This document shows positions 18,772-27,009 of a DNA stretch of 64,000 nucleotides, piece after piece (positions within the stretch are counted from its first letter, which is position 1; every line of letters starts with the position of its first letter). Below the pieces are notes generated by a model that did no database searches, was not told where the DNA came from, and saw nothing but the letters and a program-made list of their open reading frames with translations. This stretch comes from Sporosarcina sp. FSL K6-1508 (lineage in GTDB: Bacteria > Bacillota > Bacilli > Bacillales_A > Planococcaceae). The stretch lies in the NCBI RefSeq assembly GCF_038007465.1, contig NZ_JBBOXF010000001.1, positions 1,615,001-1,679,000 of the forward strand. The letters run 5' to 3'. A program made the translations under genes and the position numbers.

Positions 18772-18818
18772 AGGGCTGTTCCTTTAGTCGAATGTTTATC
18801 GACGAAAGGAACAGCTCC
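18772..18818. terminator. Terminator hairpin downstream of rsgA
   Basis: Stem GGCTGTTCCTTT..TCGA paired with TCGA..AAAGGAACAGCTC. A runs upstream provide the T run for the - strand gene. Confidence 0.75.
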
Positions 18819-18839
18819 TCTCATAAAACGCTTTTCATC

Positions 18840-19922
18840 TTATTTCTTCTTCGAAGGATGATTCCGCATACTTTTCGTTATCTTTTTCCACTTATTCCGT
18901 TCTTGGGCTTTGGCGGCGGAATCCATTTTCCGTTCGAGGAAGGCCAACTCTTTTTGGAGTTTCAGATAACTTGCATAGCGGTCTTCAGGTAAAGCACCAC
19001 TCGAAAGTGCTTCCTGAATTGCACAGCCCGGTTCATTGTTATGTTGACAGTCATTGAACTTACAAGCATCCGCAAATGTTTCTACGTCTTTAAAACCGGA
19101 GTCTAGGCTTTCGCTGTTATCCCAGAGTTGAAACTCTCTCATCCCGGGCGTATCGATAAGCACTCCTCCGCCAGGAATTTTTACAAGTTCACGGTGTGTC
19201 GTTGTATGGCGGCCTTTATCGTCATCATCACGGATATCTTGCACAACCATTGTTTCACCACCACAAATGGCGTTTGTTAGAGAGGATTTCCCTACACCCG
19301 AAGAACCTAATAACGCCGCTGTTTTCCCGTCTGTTAACAGCGCAGTCAGTTCGTCAATGCCTTCTCCCGTGACGTTGCTTACTGCATAGACATCAGCACC
19401 CATTGCAATAGTCCGAGCTTCTTCAATATAGTGGGAAGGATCATCGCATACATCTTTCTTTGTCAACACGACGACGGGACTTGCACCAGAGTCATAGGCG
19501 GCAACCAGATAGCGTTCTAATCGTCTTGCGTTAAAATCTTTATTCATAGACATGACAAGAAAAACAATATCAATGTTTACTGCAATAATCTGTTCGGCAA
19601 TTGCCAATCCGGCCGTTTTTCTTGAGAATAGGGAAGTTCGCGGTAAAATGGCATGGATGATTCCTCGTTCTTCACCGGGCATTTTCTCTATTGCCACCCA
19701 ATCGCCGACAGCGGGGAAGTCCCGCCGTTCATCCGCTTCATATTGCATAGTACCCGAACAAACAGATAGCCATTCACCTTGGGAAGTGACGACTCGGTAC
19801 ATCTTTTTATGTTCCAGCGTAACACGCCCAGGGATGTACTTCTTCATTTTTAATCCATCTATAAAATTATTCCAATTTGCTTCATGGGATGTATTCCAAC
19901 CGTACTCATTTAAATTAATCAA
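18840..19922 (-). CDS. rsgA: Ribosome small-subunit-dependent GTPase RsgA
   Basis: A GTPase that checks late 30S assembly. The 360-residue protein has an N-terminal OB-like domain (about 35-105) and a circularly permuted GTPase with G4 TKKD (about 156-159) before G1 GSSGVGKSSL (about 205-214) and G3 DTPGMREF (about 259-266). A C-terminal zinc site follows (C..C.H....C in CKFNDCQHNNEPGC). It is longer than the roughly 300-residue YloQ type, so it may be a second RsgA-like copy in this genome. The TTG start at 19922 is supported by AGGAGG eight bases upstream. Confidence 0.92.
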   Translation of the reverse strand: MINLNEYGWNTSHEANWNNFIDGLKMKKYIPGRVTLEHKKMYRVVTSQGEWLSVCSGTMQYEADERRDFPAVGDWVAIEKMPGEERGIIHAILPRTSLFSRKTAGLAIAEQIIAVNIDIVFLVMSMNKDFNARRLERYLVAAYDSGASPVVVLTKKDVCDDPSHYIEEARTIAMGADVYAVSNVTGEGIDELTALLTDGKTAALLGSSGVGKSSLTNAICGGETMVVQDIRDDDDKGRHTTTHRELVKIPGGGVLIDTPGMREFQLWDNSESLDSGFKDVETFADACKFNDCQHNNEPGCAIQEALSSGALPEDRYASYLKLQKELAFLERKMDSAAKAQERNKWKKITKSMRNHPSKKK

Positions 19923-19950
19923 TTTATATTCCTCCTGTTATGTGCGTACT

Positions 19951-19976
19951 AGAAAAGCGCAAGGCGCCTGAAGCTA
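19951..19976 (+). repeat. Short form of the GAAAAGCG dispersed repeat
   Basis: GAAAAGCGCAAGGCGCC followed by GAAGCTAGAT, the short head-plus-tail version. It lies between the rsgA ribosome binding site and the terminator of the upstream small gene. Confidence 0.6.
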
Positions 19977-19982
19977 GATAAT

Positions 19983-20020
19983 AAAAAAAACCGTGAGTCC
20001 TGATCGGACACCACGGCTTT
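19983..20020 (-). terminator. Terminator following the 23-residue ORF
   Basis: On the - strand CCGTG..GTCC / GGAC..CACGG with a T run of eight. Confidence 0.75.
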
Positions 20021-20045
20021 CACGCGCATAACAGAATAAACATGC

Positions 20046-20117
20046 TTAGGATAAAAGCACGGCAGGTGAAAGTATGGGTCCGATCGAGTTGACAATAGGT
20101 ACAATGATAATAGCCAT
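20046..20117 (-). CDS. Possible 23-residue hydrophobic peptide
   Basis: ATG at 20117 is preceded by AGCAGGTGAAGTTTT. The frame reads MAIIIVPIVNSIGPI and then SPAVLLS before TAA. A good terminator lies 26-60 bases downstream, so a short independent transcript is plausible. The peptide is hydrophobic and uncharged. It could be a membrane-active small protein or chance; no homologue is recognised. Confidence 0.4.
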   Translation of the reverse strand: MAIIIVPIVNSIGPILSPAVLLS

Positions 20118-20276
20118 AAAACTTCACCTGCTTTCTGTAAGTTGAATTAATAATAACATCATAAGAGAAAAGAGTCAATATAGATTTTTCGACCTACTCT
20201 AATTACTCGCTTCATGGTAAGTAACGCGATATAGGAAGTTAACAATAGAACGAGCGACTAAGACAACACAATGGAC

Positions 20277-20316
20277 AAAAAGAGCAGCCTCCTATTTTTT
20301 TAGGGGCTGCTCTTTG
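20277..20316. terminator. Terminator of the CNNM/CorC gene
   Basis: AAAAGAGCAGCC paired with GGCTGCTCTTT around a 15-base loop. The left A run gives the T run on the - strand. Confidence 0.88.
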
Positions 20317-20322
20317 GTAGGA

Positions 20323-21660
20323 TTATATCGACAATTCCAACGTATCGTCAGTATTTTCCTTTTCATTTTTTACAACTTCTAGGTAAAGGATATGATGACC
20401 GTCCACATCTTTCACCATGAATTCAAAACCTTGTTCAATAATCTTTTCACCTTGAATTGCTTCGAAGCGCTGAGTCATGAACCAACCGCCGATTGTATCG
20501 ATATCTTCTTCGTTAATCGATATCCCTAGAATGTCATTGACATTTTCGATTCGCATCTTGGCATCGAAAATATAATGATTTTCACCGAGGTTTTGGATTT
20601 CAGGAATTTCATTCATATCGAATTCATCTTGAATGTCACCGACGATTTCTTCTAAAATATCTTCAATAGTTACAAGACCAGAAGTACCTCCATATTCATC
20701 CATCAGGATAGCCATATGAATTCGTTCCCGCTGGATTTTGAGAAGAAGATCACCGATGGGCATTGTCTCAATGACATGTATAACTGGCTGCATATAGTTG
20801 GTGACCGGCTGAAAACCGGCTGTATCTGGATCTTTAATGAACGCTGTCAGTAGGTTTTTCATATTGACAAGACCGATGATATGATCTTTATCGCCATCTG
20901 TGACAGGGTAGCGCGTATATTGTTCAACACCCATCACTTCGAACACTTCACGTAGTGTCATGTCTTTTTCAATGGTTATCATTTCTGTCCGGGGGGCCAT
21001 GATTTCCTTGGCGATCCGATCGTCAAATTCAAAAATCTTGTTCACGTATTTATATTCGGCTTGGTTGATTTCACCGCTTTTTAAACTGTCCGATAAAATC
21101 ATTCGAAGTTCTTCTTCTGTATGGGCGACTTCTGATTCAGACATTGATTTGTATCCGAAAAGTTTAATGAGTAATTGGGCAGAACCATTCATTCCTTTAA
21201 TGATCGGGTAAGCGATTCGATAAAAGATAATAAGTGGTCTCGAAAAACTCAATGTAATTTCTTCCGCTTTTTGTATTGCAATCGATTTTGGAGCCAATTC
21301 ACCGACAACTACATGTAAAAATGTGACGATTGAAAAAGCAATAATGTAGGAAATGATGCTTGAAGTACTAGCAGAAATATTTAAACTTCCCCAAAGAGGT
21401 GCTAGCATAAGTTTAACAGTTGGTTCCCCTAGCATCCCGAGTCCAAGAGCGGTAATGGTAATACCCAATTGGCATGCGGATAAGTACTCGTCCAGGTTAC
21501 CGACCACTTTTCTCGCAACGACCGCACGCGGATTACCTTCCGCGATAAGTTGGTCAATCCGTGTTGTTCTGATCTTCACAATTGCAAATTCACTCGCGAC
21601 AAAAAATGCGGTGAGGGCGATCAAGACAGCAAATGCTGTCAATCGTATGGCAATTTCCAA
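20323..21660 (-). CDS. CNNM/CorC-type transporter (hemolysin C family)
   Basis: A 445-residue membrane protein of the DUF21-CBS-CorC family, linked to Mg2+ (or Co2+) export or homeostasis. An N-terminal CNNM domain with about four helices (about 5-170) includes ASEFAIVKIRTTRIDQL (about 22-38) and SACQLGITITALGLGMLGEP (about 61-80). Two CBS motifs follow (about 215-335), with LMDEYGGTSGLVTIEDILEE at about 316-335, and then a CorC-type C-terminal domain. The TTG start at 21660 follows an unusual leader containing a 9-bp hairpin and a mini-ORF. Confidence 0.88.
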   Translation of the reverse strand: MEIAIRLTAFAVLIALTAFFVASEFAIVKIRTTRIDQLIAEGNPRAVVARKVVGNLDEYLSACQLGITITALGLGMLGEPTVKLMLAPLWGSLNISASTSSIISYIIAFSIVTFLHVVVGELAPKSIAIQKAEEITLSFSRPLIIFYRIAYPIIKGMNGSAQLLIKLFGYKSMSESEVAHTEEELRMILSDSLKSGEINQAEYKYVNKIFEFDDRIAKEIMAPRTEMITIEKDMTLREVFEVMGVEQYTRYPVTDGDKDHIIGLVNMKNLLTAFIKDPDTAGFQPVTNYMQPVIHVIETMPIGDLLLKIQRERIHMAILMDEYGGTSGLVTIEDILEEIVGDIQDEFDMNEIPEIQNLGENHYIFDAKMRIENVNDILGISINEEDIDTIGGWFMTQRFEAIQGEKIIEQGFEFMVKDVDGHHILYLEVVKNEKENTDDTLELSI

Positions 21661-21664
21661 ATAA

Positions 21665-21709
21665 TTACTTTGTTCCTAACCCAGATGAGGGGGAGAACAA
21701 AGTGTACAC
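21665..21709 (-). promoter_or_regulatory. Leader hairpin with a 14-codon mini-ORF before the CNNM gene
   Basis: On the - strand AGGAGG (21716-21711 region) is followed not by the gene but by GTG..TTG and 11-14 codons ending TAA at 21665-21667, three bases before the TTG of the transporter. The mini-ORF spans the inverted repeat ACTTTGTTC (21667-21675) / GAACAAAGT (21695-21703). This is consistent with translational coupling or a leader-peptide switch. Confidence 0.45.
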
Positions 21710-21835
21710 CTCCTATAGTAGTAAAATCGTTAGTTAAGTCTATGATAATTTATTTACAAGAAAAAAACAAATAGATACTCTCGTGTATTGTATGCTGATA
21801 GGAACGACGGTAAAGGAGGCTATACGGAAAAAGAT

Positions 21836-23008
21836 ATGAGAAAGTACGTGGAAATTCTTCAAGCATCAATGAAATTGGGGGTAACGTCGTTCGGCGGACC
21901 CGCGGCGCATATTGGTTATTTCAGAGATGAATATGTAAAAAAGAGGCAATGGTTGGACGATAAAGTGTATGCGGATCTCGTTGCGCTGTGTCAATTTCTT
22001 CCGGGTCCTGCAAGTTCCCAAGTTGGAATTGCAATTGGCCTAATGCGCGGTGGAATGCTTGGCGGAATATTATCGTGGATTGGTTTTACAATGCCGTCTG
22101 TCTTATTACTAATGGGGTTTGCTTGGCTTACCTCATCGACAGGTTCTTTTGACAGCGGTTGGATCAAGGGACTAAAAATTGTGGCGGTTGCAGTAGTCGC
22201 CCATGCACTTATAGGAATGGGGAAGTCCCTGACCCCAGATAGACAACGAATTACGATTGCGATGGTTGCTGCAATTTTGACGCTTATAATCCCGACCGCA
22301 ATCGGACAAATCGCAGTCATAGTCGGCGCAGGCTTAACGGGGTATCTGATATACCGAAAAGAACAAACTCTAAAACCGGTTCCTATCCCGCTTACATTTG
22401 GAAAACGGACTGGAATTATAGCGTGGAGTATCTTTTTTGTGTTGCTTATTGGAATTCCGCTTATAAGGCCATTTGTGCAATCTACGTTATTTGCGATATT
22501 CGACATTTTTTATCGCGTTGGTTCGATAGTCTTTGGTGGTGGTCATGTCGTATTGCCGATGCTAGAACGTGAAGTCGTTCCACTGGGGTGGATGGATACT
22601 GAAACGTTTATAGCAGGGTACGGGGCGGCGCAGGCGGTCCCAGGTCCGCTATTCACACTTGCGGGATACATAGGACAGGTAATGGATGGACCGTGGGGTG
22701 CTGCAGTTGCGGTGTTGGCGATGTTCTTCCCGTCTTTCTTGCTTGTTGTTGGGACTCTTCCATTCTGGTCGGCAATCCGTTCGAAGTCAGCAATCCAGGC
22801 AATGCTAAAAGGGGTGAATGCGGCGGTTGTTGGTATCTTACTTGCAGCATTATACAATCCCGTATTCATAAACTCGATTGGCAGCGCATATGATTTTGCA
22901 GTCGCAATTATTGCATTCACTTTGCTCTTCTTCTATAAATGGTCGCCATGGCTCGTTGTTATGGTAACGGGATTAATTGGAGCGACCCTTCATTTCTTTG
23001 GATTGTGA
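21836..23008 (+). CDS. chrA: Chromate transporter ChrA
   Basis: A 390-residue two-domain CHR-family membrane protein. Each half carries the family hallmarks: SFGGPAAHIGYFRDEYVKK and CQFLPGPASSQVGI in the first, and FGGGHVVLPMLEREVV and QAVPGPLFTLAGY in the second. Such proteins export chromate or related oxyanions, conferring resistance; native substrates are debated. The start is uncertain. ATG 21836 gives the usual N-terminus, but the AAAGGAGG upstream is 17 bases away, and TTG 21788 is in frame further up. It is monocistronic. Confidence 0.9.
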   Translation: MRKYVEILQASMKLGVTSFGGPAAHIGYFRDEYVKKRQWLDDKVYADLVALCQFLPGPASSQVGIAIGLMRGGMLGGILSWIGFTMPSVLLLMGFAWLTSSTGSFDSGWIKGLKIVAVAVVAHALIGMGKSLTPDRQRITIAMVAAILTLIIPTAIGQIAVIVGAGLTGYLIYRKEQTLKPVPIPLTFGKRTGIIAWSIFFVLLIGIPLIRPFVQSTLFAIFDIFYRVGSIVFGGGHVVLPMLEREVVPLGWMDTETFIAGYGAAQAVPGPLFTLAGYIGQVMDGPWGAAVAVLAMFFPSFLLVVGTLPFWSAIRSKSAIQAMLKGVNAAVVGILLAALYNPVFINSIGSAYDFAVAIIAFTLLFFYKWSPWLVVMVTGLIGATLHFFGL

Positions 23009-23090
23009 ATTGAGAATGTTTTCAAAAAGTATTGACTTATCGAAAATGGTAATGGTAATCTGTTAATAGTTAGATACTCGAAATAGAAAA

Positions 23091-23262
23091 GGAGGTACGG
23101 ACATGAAAAAAGTTAACACATCTCTTTCTCAAAAAAAAATCATGATGAAACCGTACCTATCCGCATACTAGTTGTTTTTGACTAAATAAATACGGAGTGG
23201 CGCGTTATGCCGTTCCTTTTTTATGAGCACACGCTTATGTTAAGAGGCGTGTGCTCTTTTTT
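23091..23262 (+). promoter_or_regulatory. Attenuator leader of the bmrCD-type operon
   Basis: The leader contains a 22-codon ORF (23103-23171). AGGTACGG (23093-23100), which includes the end of its ribosome binding site, is complementary to CCGTACCT (23151-23158) at its 3' end. After the stop come two terminator-like hairpins: GGAGTGGC/GCCGTTCC plus TTTTTT (about 23194-23222), and GAGCACACGC/GCGTGTGCTC plus TTTTTT (about 23225-23262). Ribosome position could select between these structures. Confidence 0.7.
23103..23171 (+). CDS. Leader peptide, 22 residues
   Basis: MKKVNTSLSQKKIMM followed by KPYLSAY and TAG. AAAGGAGGTACGGAC provides a strong ribosome binding site. The peptide lies upstream of two hairpins and the ABC exporter genes. 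In Bacillus subtilis the orthologous exporter operon is controlled by translation of a leader ORF (BmrB). By analogy, stalling of ribosomes by antibiotics here would let transcription continue. The sequence itself has not been matched to BmrB. Confidence 0.6.
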   Translation: MKKVNTSLSQKKIMMKPYLSAY

Positions 23263-23338
23263 GTTTTTTTATTGTTAGAAAAGTCGGTGTTTCCACGCAT
23301 TGCGTGTTGCATAATAAGTCGGAAAAGGAGTGTTGGCT

Positions 23339-23398
23339 ATGCTGATCATCAAACAGCAAAGAAAACTATTGGAAAAGGAATCTCTCGAAAGCGGATAG
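23339..23398 (+). CDS. Possible second small ORF before the ABC exporter, 19 residues
   Basis: MLIIKQQRKLLEKESLESG, preceded by AAAAGGAGTGTTGGCT and ending 34 bases before the exporter gene. Charged and probably helical. It could couple translation to the downstream gene or be the actual BmrB counterpart. Confidence 0.45.
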   Translation: MLIIKQQRKLLEKESLESG

Positions 23399-23432
23399 CT
23401 GTAAGAGAATAGGGAAGAAGGTTGATTGAATT

Positions 23433-25172
23433 ATGTTTTCGGTATTATTTAAATTAAAGTGGTTTTTTAAAGAGAATCGTAAAAGGTACACGGTTGCACT
23501 CATTCTGCTAATGGTGACGAATATTCTTGTCATTCTTCCACCATGGCTGATTGGGCAGGCAATAGATTCAATTTATACGCAGACGTTGACAGCGAGATTG
23601 CTGGTCATCTTTCTCGGATCGATGTTGTTGATCATGCTATTCAATTATGCAAGTAACTACGTTTGGCAATATCAGTTGTTTGGTGGAGCTTATGTCATCG
23701 AGCGACAATTACGGGGAAAGCTCATGAAACACTTTTTGAGGATGACTCCGACGTTTTATGAAAAAAATAAGACGGGCGACTTGATGGCTAGGTCGACCAA
23801 TGACTTACGGGCGATATCAGAGACTGCAGGTTTCGGCATTATGACGCTTGTCGATTCGACGCTCTATTTACTGACACTTGTGTTGACGATGGGTTTTCTT
23901 GTGTCGTGGAAATTAACGCTTGTAGCGATTTTACCACTTCCAATTTTGGCGTTCATCATGCAAGTGTTAGGGAAGAAAATTCACGAAAGATATATGACAG
24001 CACAGCAAGCGTTCGGTGATTTAAATGATAATGTTTTGGAAGCGGTCGCCGGTGTACGGGTTGTTCGTGCATACGTACAGGAACGCGCGACTGAAAAAGG
24101 GTTTGCTGATATGACAGAAGACGTCTATCAGAAAAACATGCATGTCGAAAAAATTGATGCATTGTTCATGCCAATTTCCAAAATATTGACAGGACTTACG
24201 TATATGATCGGGCTCGGTTACGGTGCTTACCTTGTCTCTATAGAGGATATGACACTTGGGAATCTCGTTACCTTCAATGTCTATCTCGGGATGATTGTTT
24301 GGCCGATGTTTGCAATCGGTGAACTGATCAATGTCCTTCAGCGTGGGAATGCATCGCTCGACCGTGTAACGGAGACCCTTGATTATGAAGAAGATGTGAA
24401 AGATCCTGAGCAGCCTGTCAGCGTTGACCAACCTGATAGTGTTGGTTTCCAAAACGTTACATTTACGTATCCATTGTCACATTCAGTTAATTTGGATGCT
24501 ATTAAACTTCATTTGAATCGTGGCGATACGCTCGGTATTGTAGGGAAAACGGGCAGTGGGAAAACGACTTTCGTTAAACAGCTACTACGTGAATATCCGT
24601 CAGGAGAAGGAGAAATTGTCTTCTCGGGAGTTCCTCTGCAGTCTATGACGAAGAACCAAGTTAGAGAATGGATTGGTTATGTCCCACAAGACCATGTACT
24701 GTTTTCACGTTCGGTCAGAGATAATATCTTATTTGGACGACCGGATGCAACTGAAGTGGATATTGCGGAAACGATTCGTTTATCTTATTTTGAGAAGGAT
24801 CTTGAAATGCTTCCTGAAGGACTAGATACGCTTGTTGGAGAGAAGGGTGTTGCGTTATCGGGAGGTCAGAAACAACGGATATCAATTGCGCGTGCGCTCG
24901 TTAAAAATCCTGAGATTCTAATTTTAGATGATTCACTTTCTGCAGTCGATGCAAAAACGGAAGCAAAAATCATAGAAAACATCCAAGCGGAACGTTCAGG
25001 AAAAACAACGATTATTACAACACATCGTTTGTCTGCGATTCAGCATGCGGACTGGATTATTGTTCTTGACGATGGCAGTGTGATTGAAGAAGGAACACAT
25101 GAGGATCTGCTTGGAATGAACGGCTGGTACAAAGAGCAATTCGACCGCCAACAGATTGGGGAGGTTGAATAA
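23433..25172 (+). CDS. bmrC: Heterodimeric multidrug ABC exporter subunit BmrC (YheI)
   Basis: A 579-residue half-transporter: six membrane helices (about 1-310) and a nucleotide-binding domain with Walker A GKTGSGKTT (near 371-379), Q-loop YVPQDH and signature LSGGQKQRIS. Walker B is ILILDDSLSAVD: the catalytic Glu is replaced by Asp, the degenerate site expected of BmrC in this asymmetric pair. The N-terminus (MFSVLFKLKWFFKEN) also resembles YheI. It exports drugs with the partner encoded two bases downstream. A leader-peptide attenuator precedes it. Confidence 0.9.
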   Translation: MFSVLFKLKWFFKENRKRYTVALILLMVTNILVILPPWLIGQAIDSIYTQTLTARLLVIFLGSMLLIMLFNYASNYVWQYQLFGGAYVIERQLRGKLMKHFLRMTPTFYEKNKTGDLMARSTNDLRAISETAGFGIMTLVDSTLYLLTLVLTMGFLVSWKLTLVAILPLPILAFIMQVLGKKIHERYMTAQQAFGDLNDNVLEAVAGVRVVRAYVQERATEKGFADMTEDVYQKNMHVEKIDALFMPISKILTGLTYMIGLGYGAYLVSIEDMTLGNLVTFNVYLGMIVWPMFAIGELINVLQRGNASLDRVTETLDYEEDVKDPEQPVSVDQPDSVGFQNVTFTYPLSHSVNLDAIKLHLNRGDTLGIVGKTGSGKTTFVKQLLREYPSGEGEIVFSGVPLQSMTKNQVREWIGYVPQDHVLFSRSVRDNILFGRPDATEVDIAETIRLSYFEKDLEMLPEGLDTLVGEKGVALSGGQKQRISIARALVKNPEILILDDSLSAVDAKTEAKIIENIQAERSGKTTIITTHRLSAIQHADWIIVLDDGSVIEEGTHEDLLGMNGWYKEQFDRQQIGEVE

Positions 25173-25174
25173 TC

Positions 25175-26932
25175 ATGAGTACTGGAAAACGATTGGTGAA
25201 CTACGCATTAGACTATAAAAAATTGATACTTACAGGCCTTATCCTTCTAGGATTTGCTGTGGCGGCGGATCTAATGGGACCGATGATTGCTAAGAAAATC
25301 ATTGATGATCATATTGCAGGGGCTCCTGGCGGGGGAATTGATTTTAACCCGATTGCCAAACTGTTAGCCATCTTTTTTGGGCTTGCTATTGTTACTGCAA
25401 TTATGAGGTATTTTCAGTATTTATTGATGCAAAAAGCGGCTAACCGTATTATCCAAAAGATGCGAAACGATTTATATGAACATATACAGACATTGCCAAT
25501 CCGTTATTTCGATAATCTGCCAGCCGGCAAAGTTGTCGCGCGGATTACCAATGACACGGAAGCAATTCGAAACTTATATGTGACAGTGGTTTCGCAGTTC
25601 GCTGTGAGTGGGATGTATATTATTGGGATTTTCATTGCGATGTTTATTTTGGATCCTAAAATGGGAGCAATCACGTTATTTGTCCTGCCTATCTTATATG
25701 TATGGATGAAGACATACAGGAAATTTGCTTCAAAGGTGAACCATGTCATCCGTGGAAAAGTTAGTGATATGAATGCAATGATCAACGAATCAATCAATGG
25801 GATGACGATTATTCAAGCATTTCGTCGCGAGGACCAAATGGAAGAGGAATTCCGTGAATTGAATGACGAACATTTCCGCTATCAGAACAAGTTATTGAAA
25901 GTGGAGGCGGCGACGTCACACAATCTGGTTGATGTTATTCGATCATTAACATTCGTTTTCTTTATCTGGTATTTTGGTGGCGCATCGATGTCTGCCACAA
26001 GTGTTATTTCGGTAGGGATGCTCTACGCATTCGTTGACTACATTACACGGTTGTTCAATCCGGTAACAGGTATCGTCAACCAGTTTGCCAATCTAGAGCA
26101 TTCACTTGTTGCAGCGGAGCGCGTATTCAACTTGCTGGATCGTGAAGGCGAACCTGTGAGCGATGATAAAATCGCACGTTATAGCGGAAATGTCCGTTTT
26201 GAAAAAGTATGGTTCGCCTATAATGATGAGGAATATGTCTTGAAAGATCTAACGTTTGGAGCGAAACAGGGAGAGACGGTTGCCCTTGTCGGCCATACAG
26301 GATCGGGGAAAAGTTCGATTATGAACTTGCTGTTCCGTTTTTATGATTCCTCAAAAGGTAAGATTACGATTGACGGCATGGACATTAGTAAAATGCCGCG
26401 CCAGACAGTTCGCGATCATATGGGCATTGTCCTGCAAGACCCATATTTGTTTAGCGGAACAGTCGAATCTAATATTAGCTTAGGTGACTCGCGGATTTCA
26501 CGTGAAAAAGTGCAACATTCGCTTGATGCAGTCGGTGGAGAACGAGTTTTGAAGCATATGCCTAAAGGAATTGACGAGGAAGTTGTAGAGAAAGGGAGCA
26601 CACTCTCTTCTGGACAGCGCCAACTTATTTCATTCGCACGTGCGCTTGCGTTTGACCCGGCCATTCTCATTTTGGATGAAGCGACTTCAAATATTGATAC
26701 TGAAACTGAAGAAATTATACAGCATGCGATGGATGTACTGAAAAAAGGGCGCACAACATTCATTATTGCCCATCGGCTTTCTACTATTAAAAATGCGGAT
26801 CGTATTTTAGTATTAGACCGCGGAGAGATTGTCGAACAAGGTGCACATGATGAATTGCTTGAACTTGACGGGCAGTATGCGCAAATGTATAAATTACAGG
26901 CGGGAACTACGGGTGTGCCGAAGGGTGAATGA
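25175..26932 (+). CDS. bmrD: Heterodimeric multidrug ABC exporter subunit BmrD (YheH-like)
   Basis: A 585-residue half-transporter with six helices and an ATPase domain: Walker A GHTGSGKSS, Q-loop VLQDPYLF, the non-canonical signature LSSGQRQLIS and a normal Walker B ILILDEATSNID with catalytic Glu. The division of labour (canonical Glu here with altered signature, the reverse in the partner) fits a BmrCD-type heterodimer. It is clearly shorter than the roughly 670-residue Bacillus BmrD, so the extra extracellular domain of that protein is absent. It starts two bases after bmrC and is followed by a terminator. Confidence 0.87.
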   Translation: MSTGKRLVNYALDYKKLILTGLILLGFAVAADLMGPMIAKKIIDDHIAGAPGGGIDFNPIAKLLAIFFGLAIVTAIMRYFQYLLMQKAANRIIQKMRNDLYEHIQTLPIRYFDNLPAGKVVARITNDTEAIRNLYVTVVSQFAVSGMYIIGIFIAMFILDPKMGAITLFVLPILYVWMKTYRKFASKVNHVIRGKVSDMNAMINESINGMTIIQAFRREDQMEEEFRELNDEHFRYQNKLLKVEAATSHNLVDVIRSLTFVFFIWYFGGASMSATSVISVGMLYAFVDYITRLFNPVTGIVNQFANLEHSLVAAERVFNLLDREGEPVSDDKIARYSGNVRFEKVWFAYNDEEYVLKDLTFGAKQGETVALVGHTGSGKSSIMNLLFRFYDSSKGKITIDGMDISKMPRQTVRDHMGIVLQDPYLFSGTVESNISLGDSRISREKVQHSLDAVGGERVLKHMPKGIDEEVVEKGSTLSSGQRQLISFARALAFDPAILILDEATSNIDTETEEIIQHAMDVLKKGRTTFIIAHRLSTIKNADRILVLDRGEIVEQGAHDELLELDGQYAQMYKLQAGTTGVPKGE

Positions 26933-26943
26933 CTATAATATGG

Positions 26944-26981
26944 CGAAAGGGACTTCCATGAAAGTGGGAAGTTCCTTTTTC
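26944..26981 (+). terminator. Terminator of the bmrCD operon
   Basis: AAAGGGACTTCC paired with GGAAGTTCCTTT around an eight-base loop, then TT. Confidence 0.85.
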
Positions 26982-27009
26982 AGTAGCATGGTATTTTAGA
27001 TAGAGAGTG

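Noticed and set aside
18624..18824. Minus-strand frame with a seven-residue repeat (YHRYGSL-like) over the GGTGATAA array
   Set aside because: The repeat is a by-product of the 21-bp period; no ribosome site, and it overlaps two hairpins.
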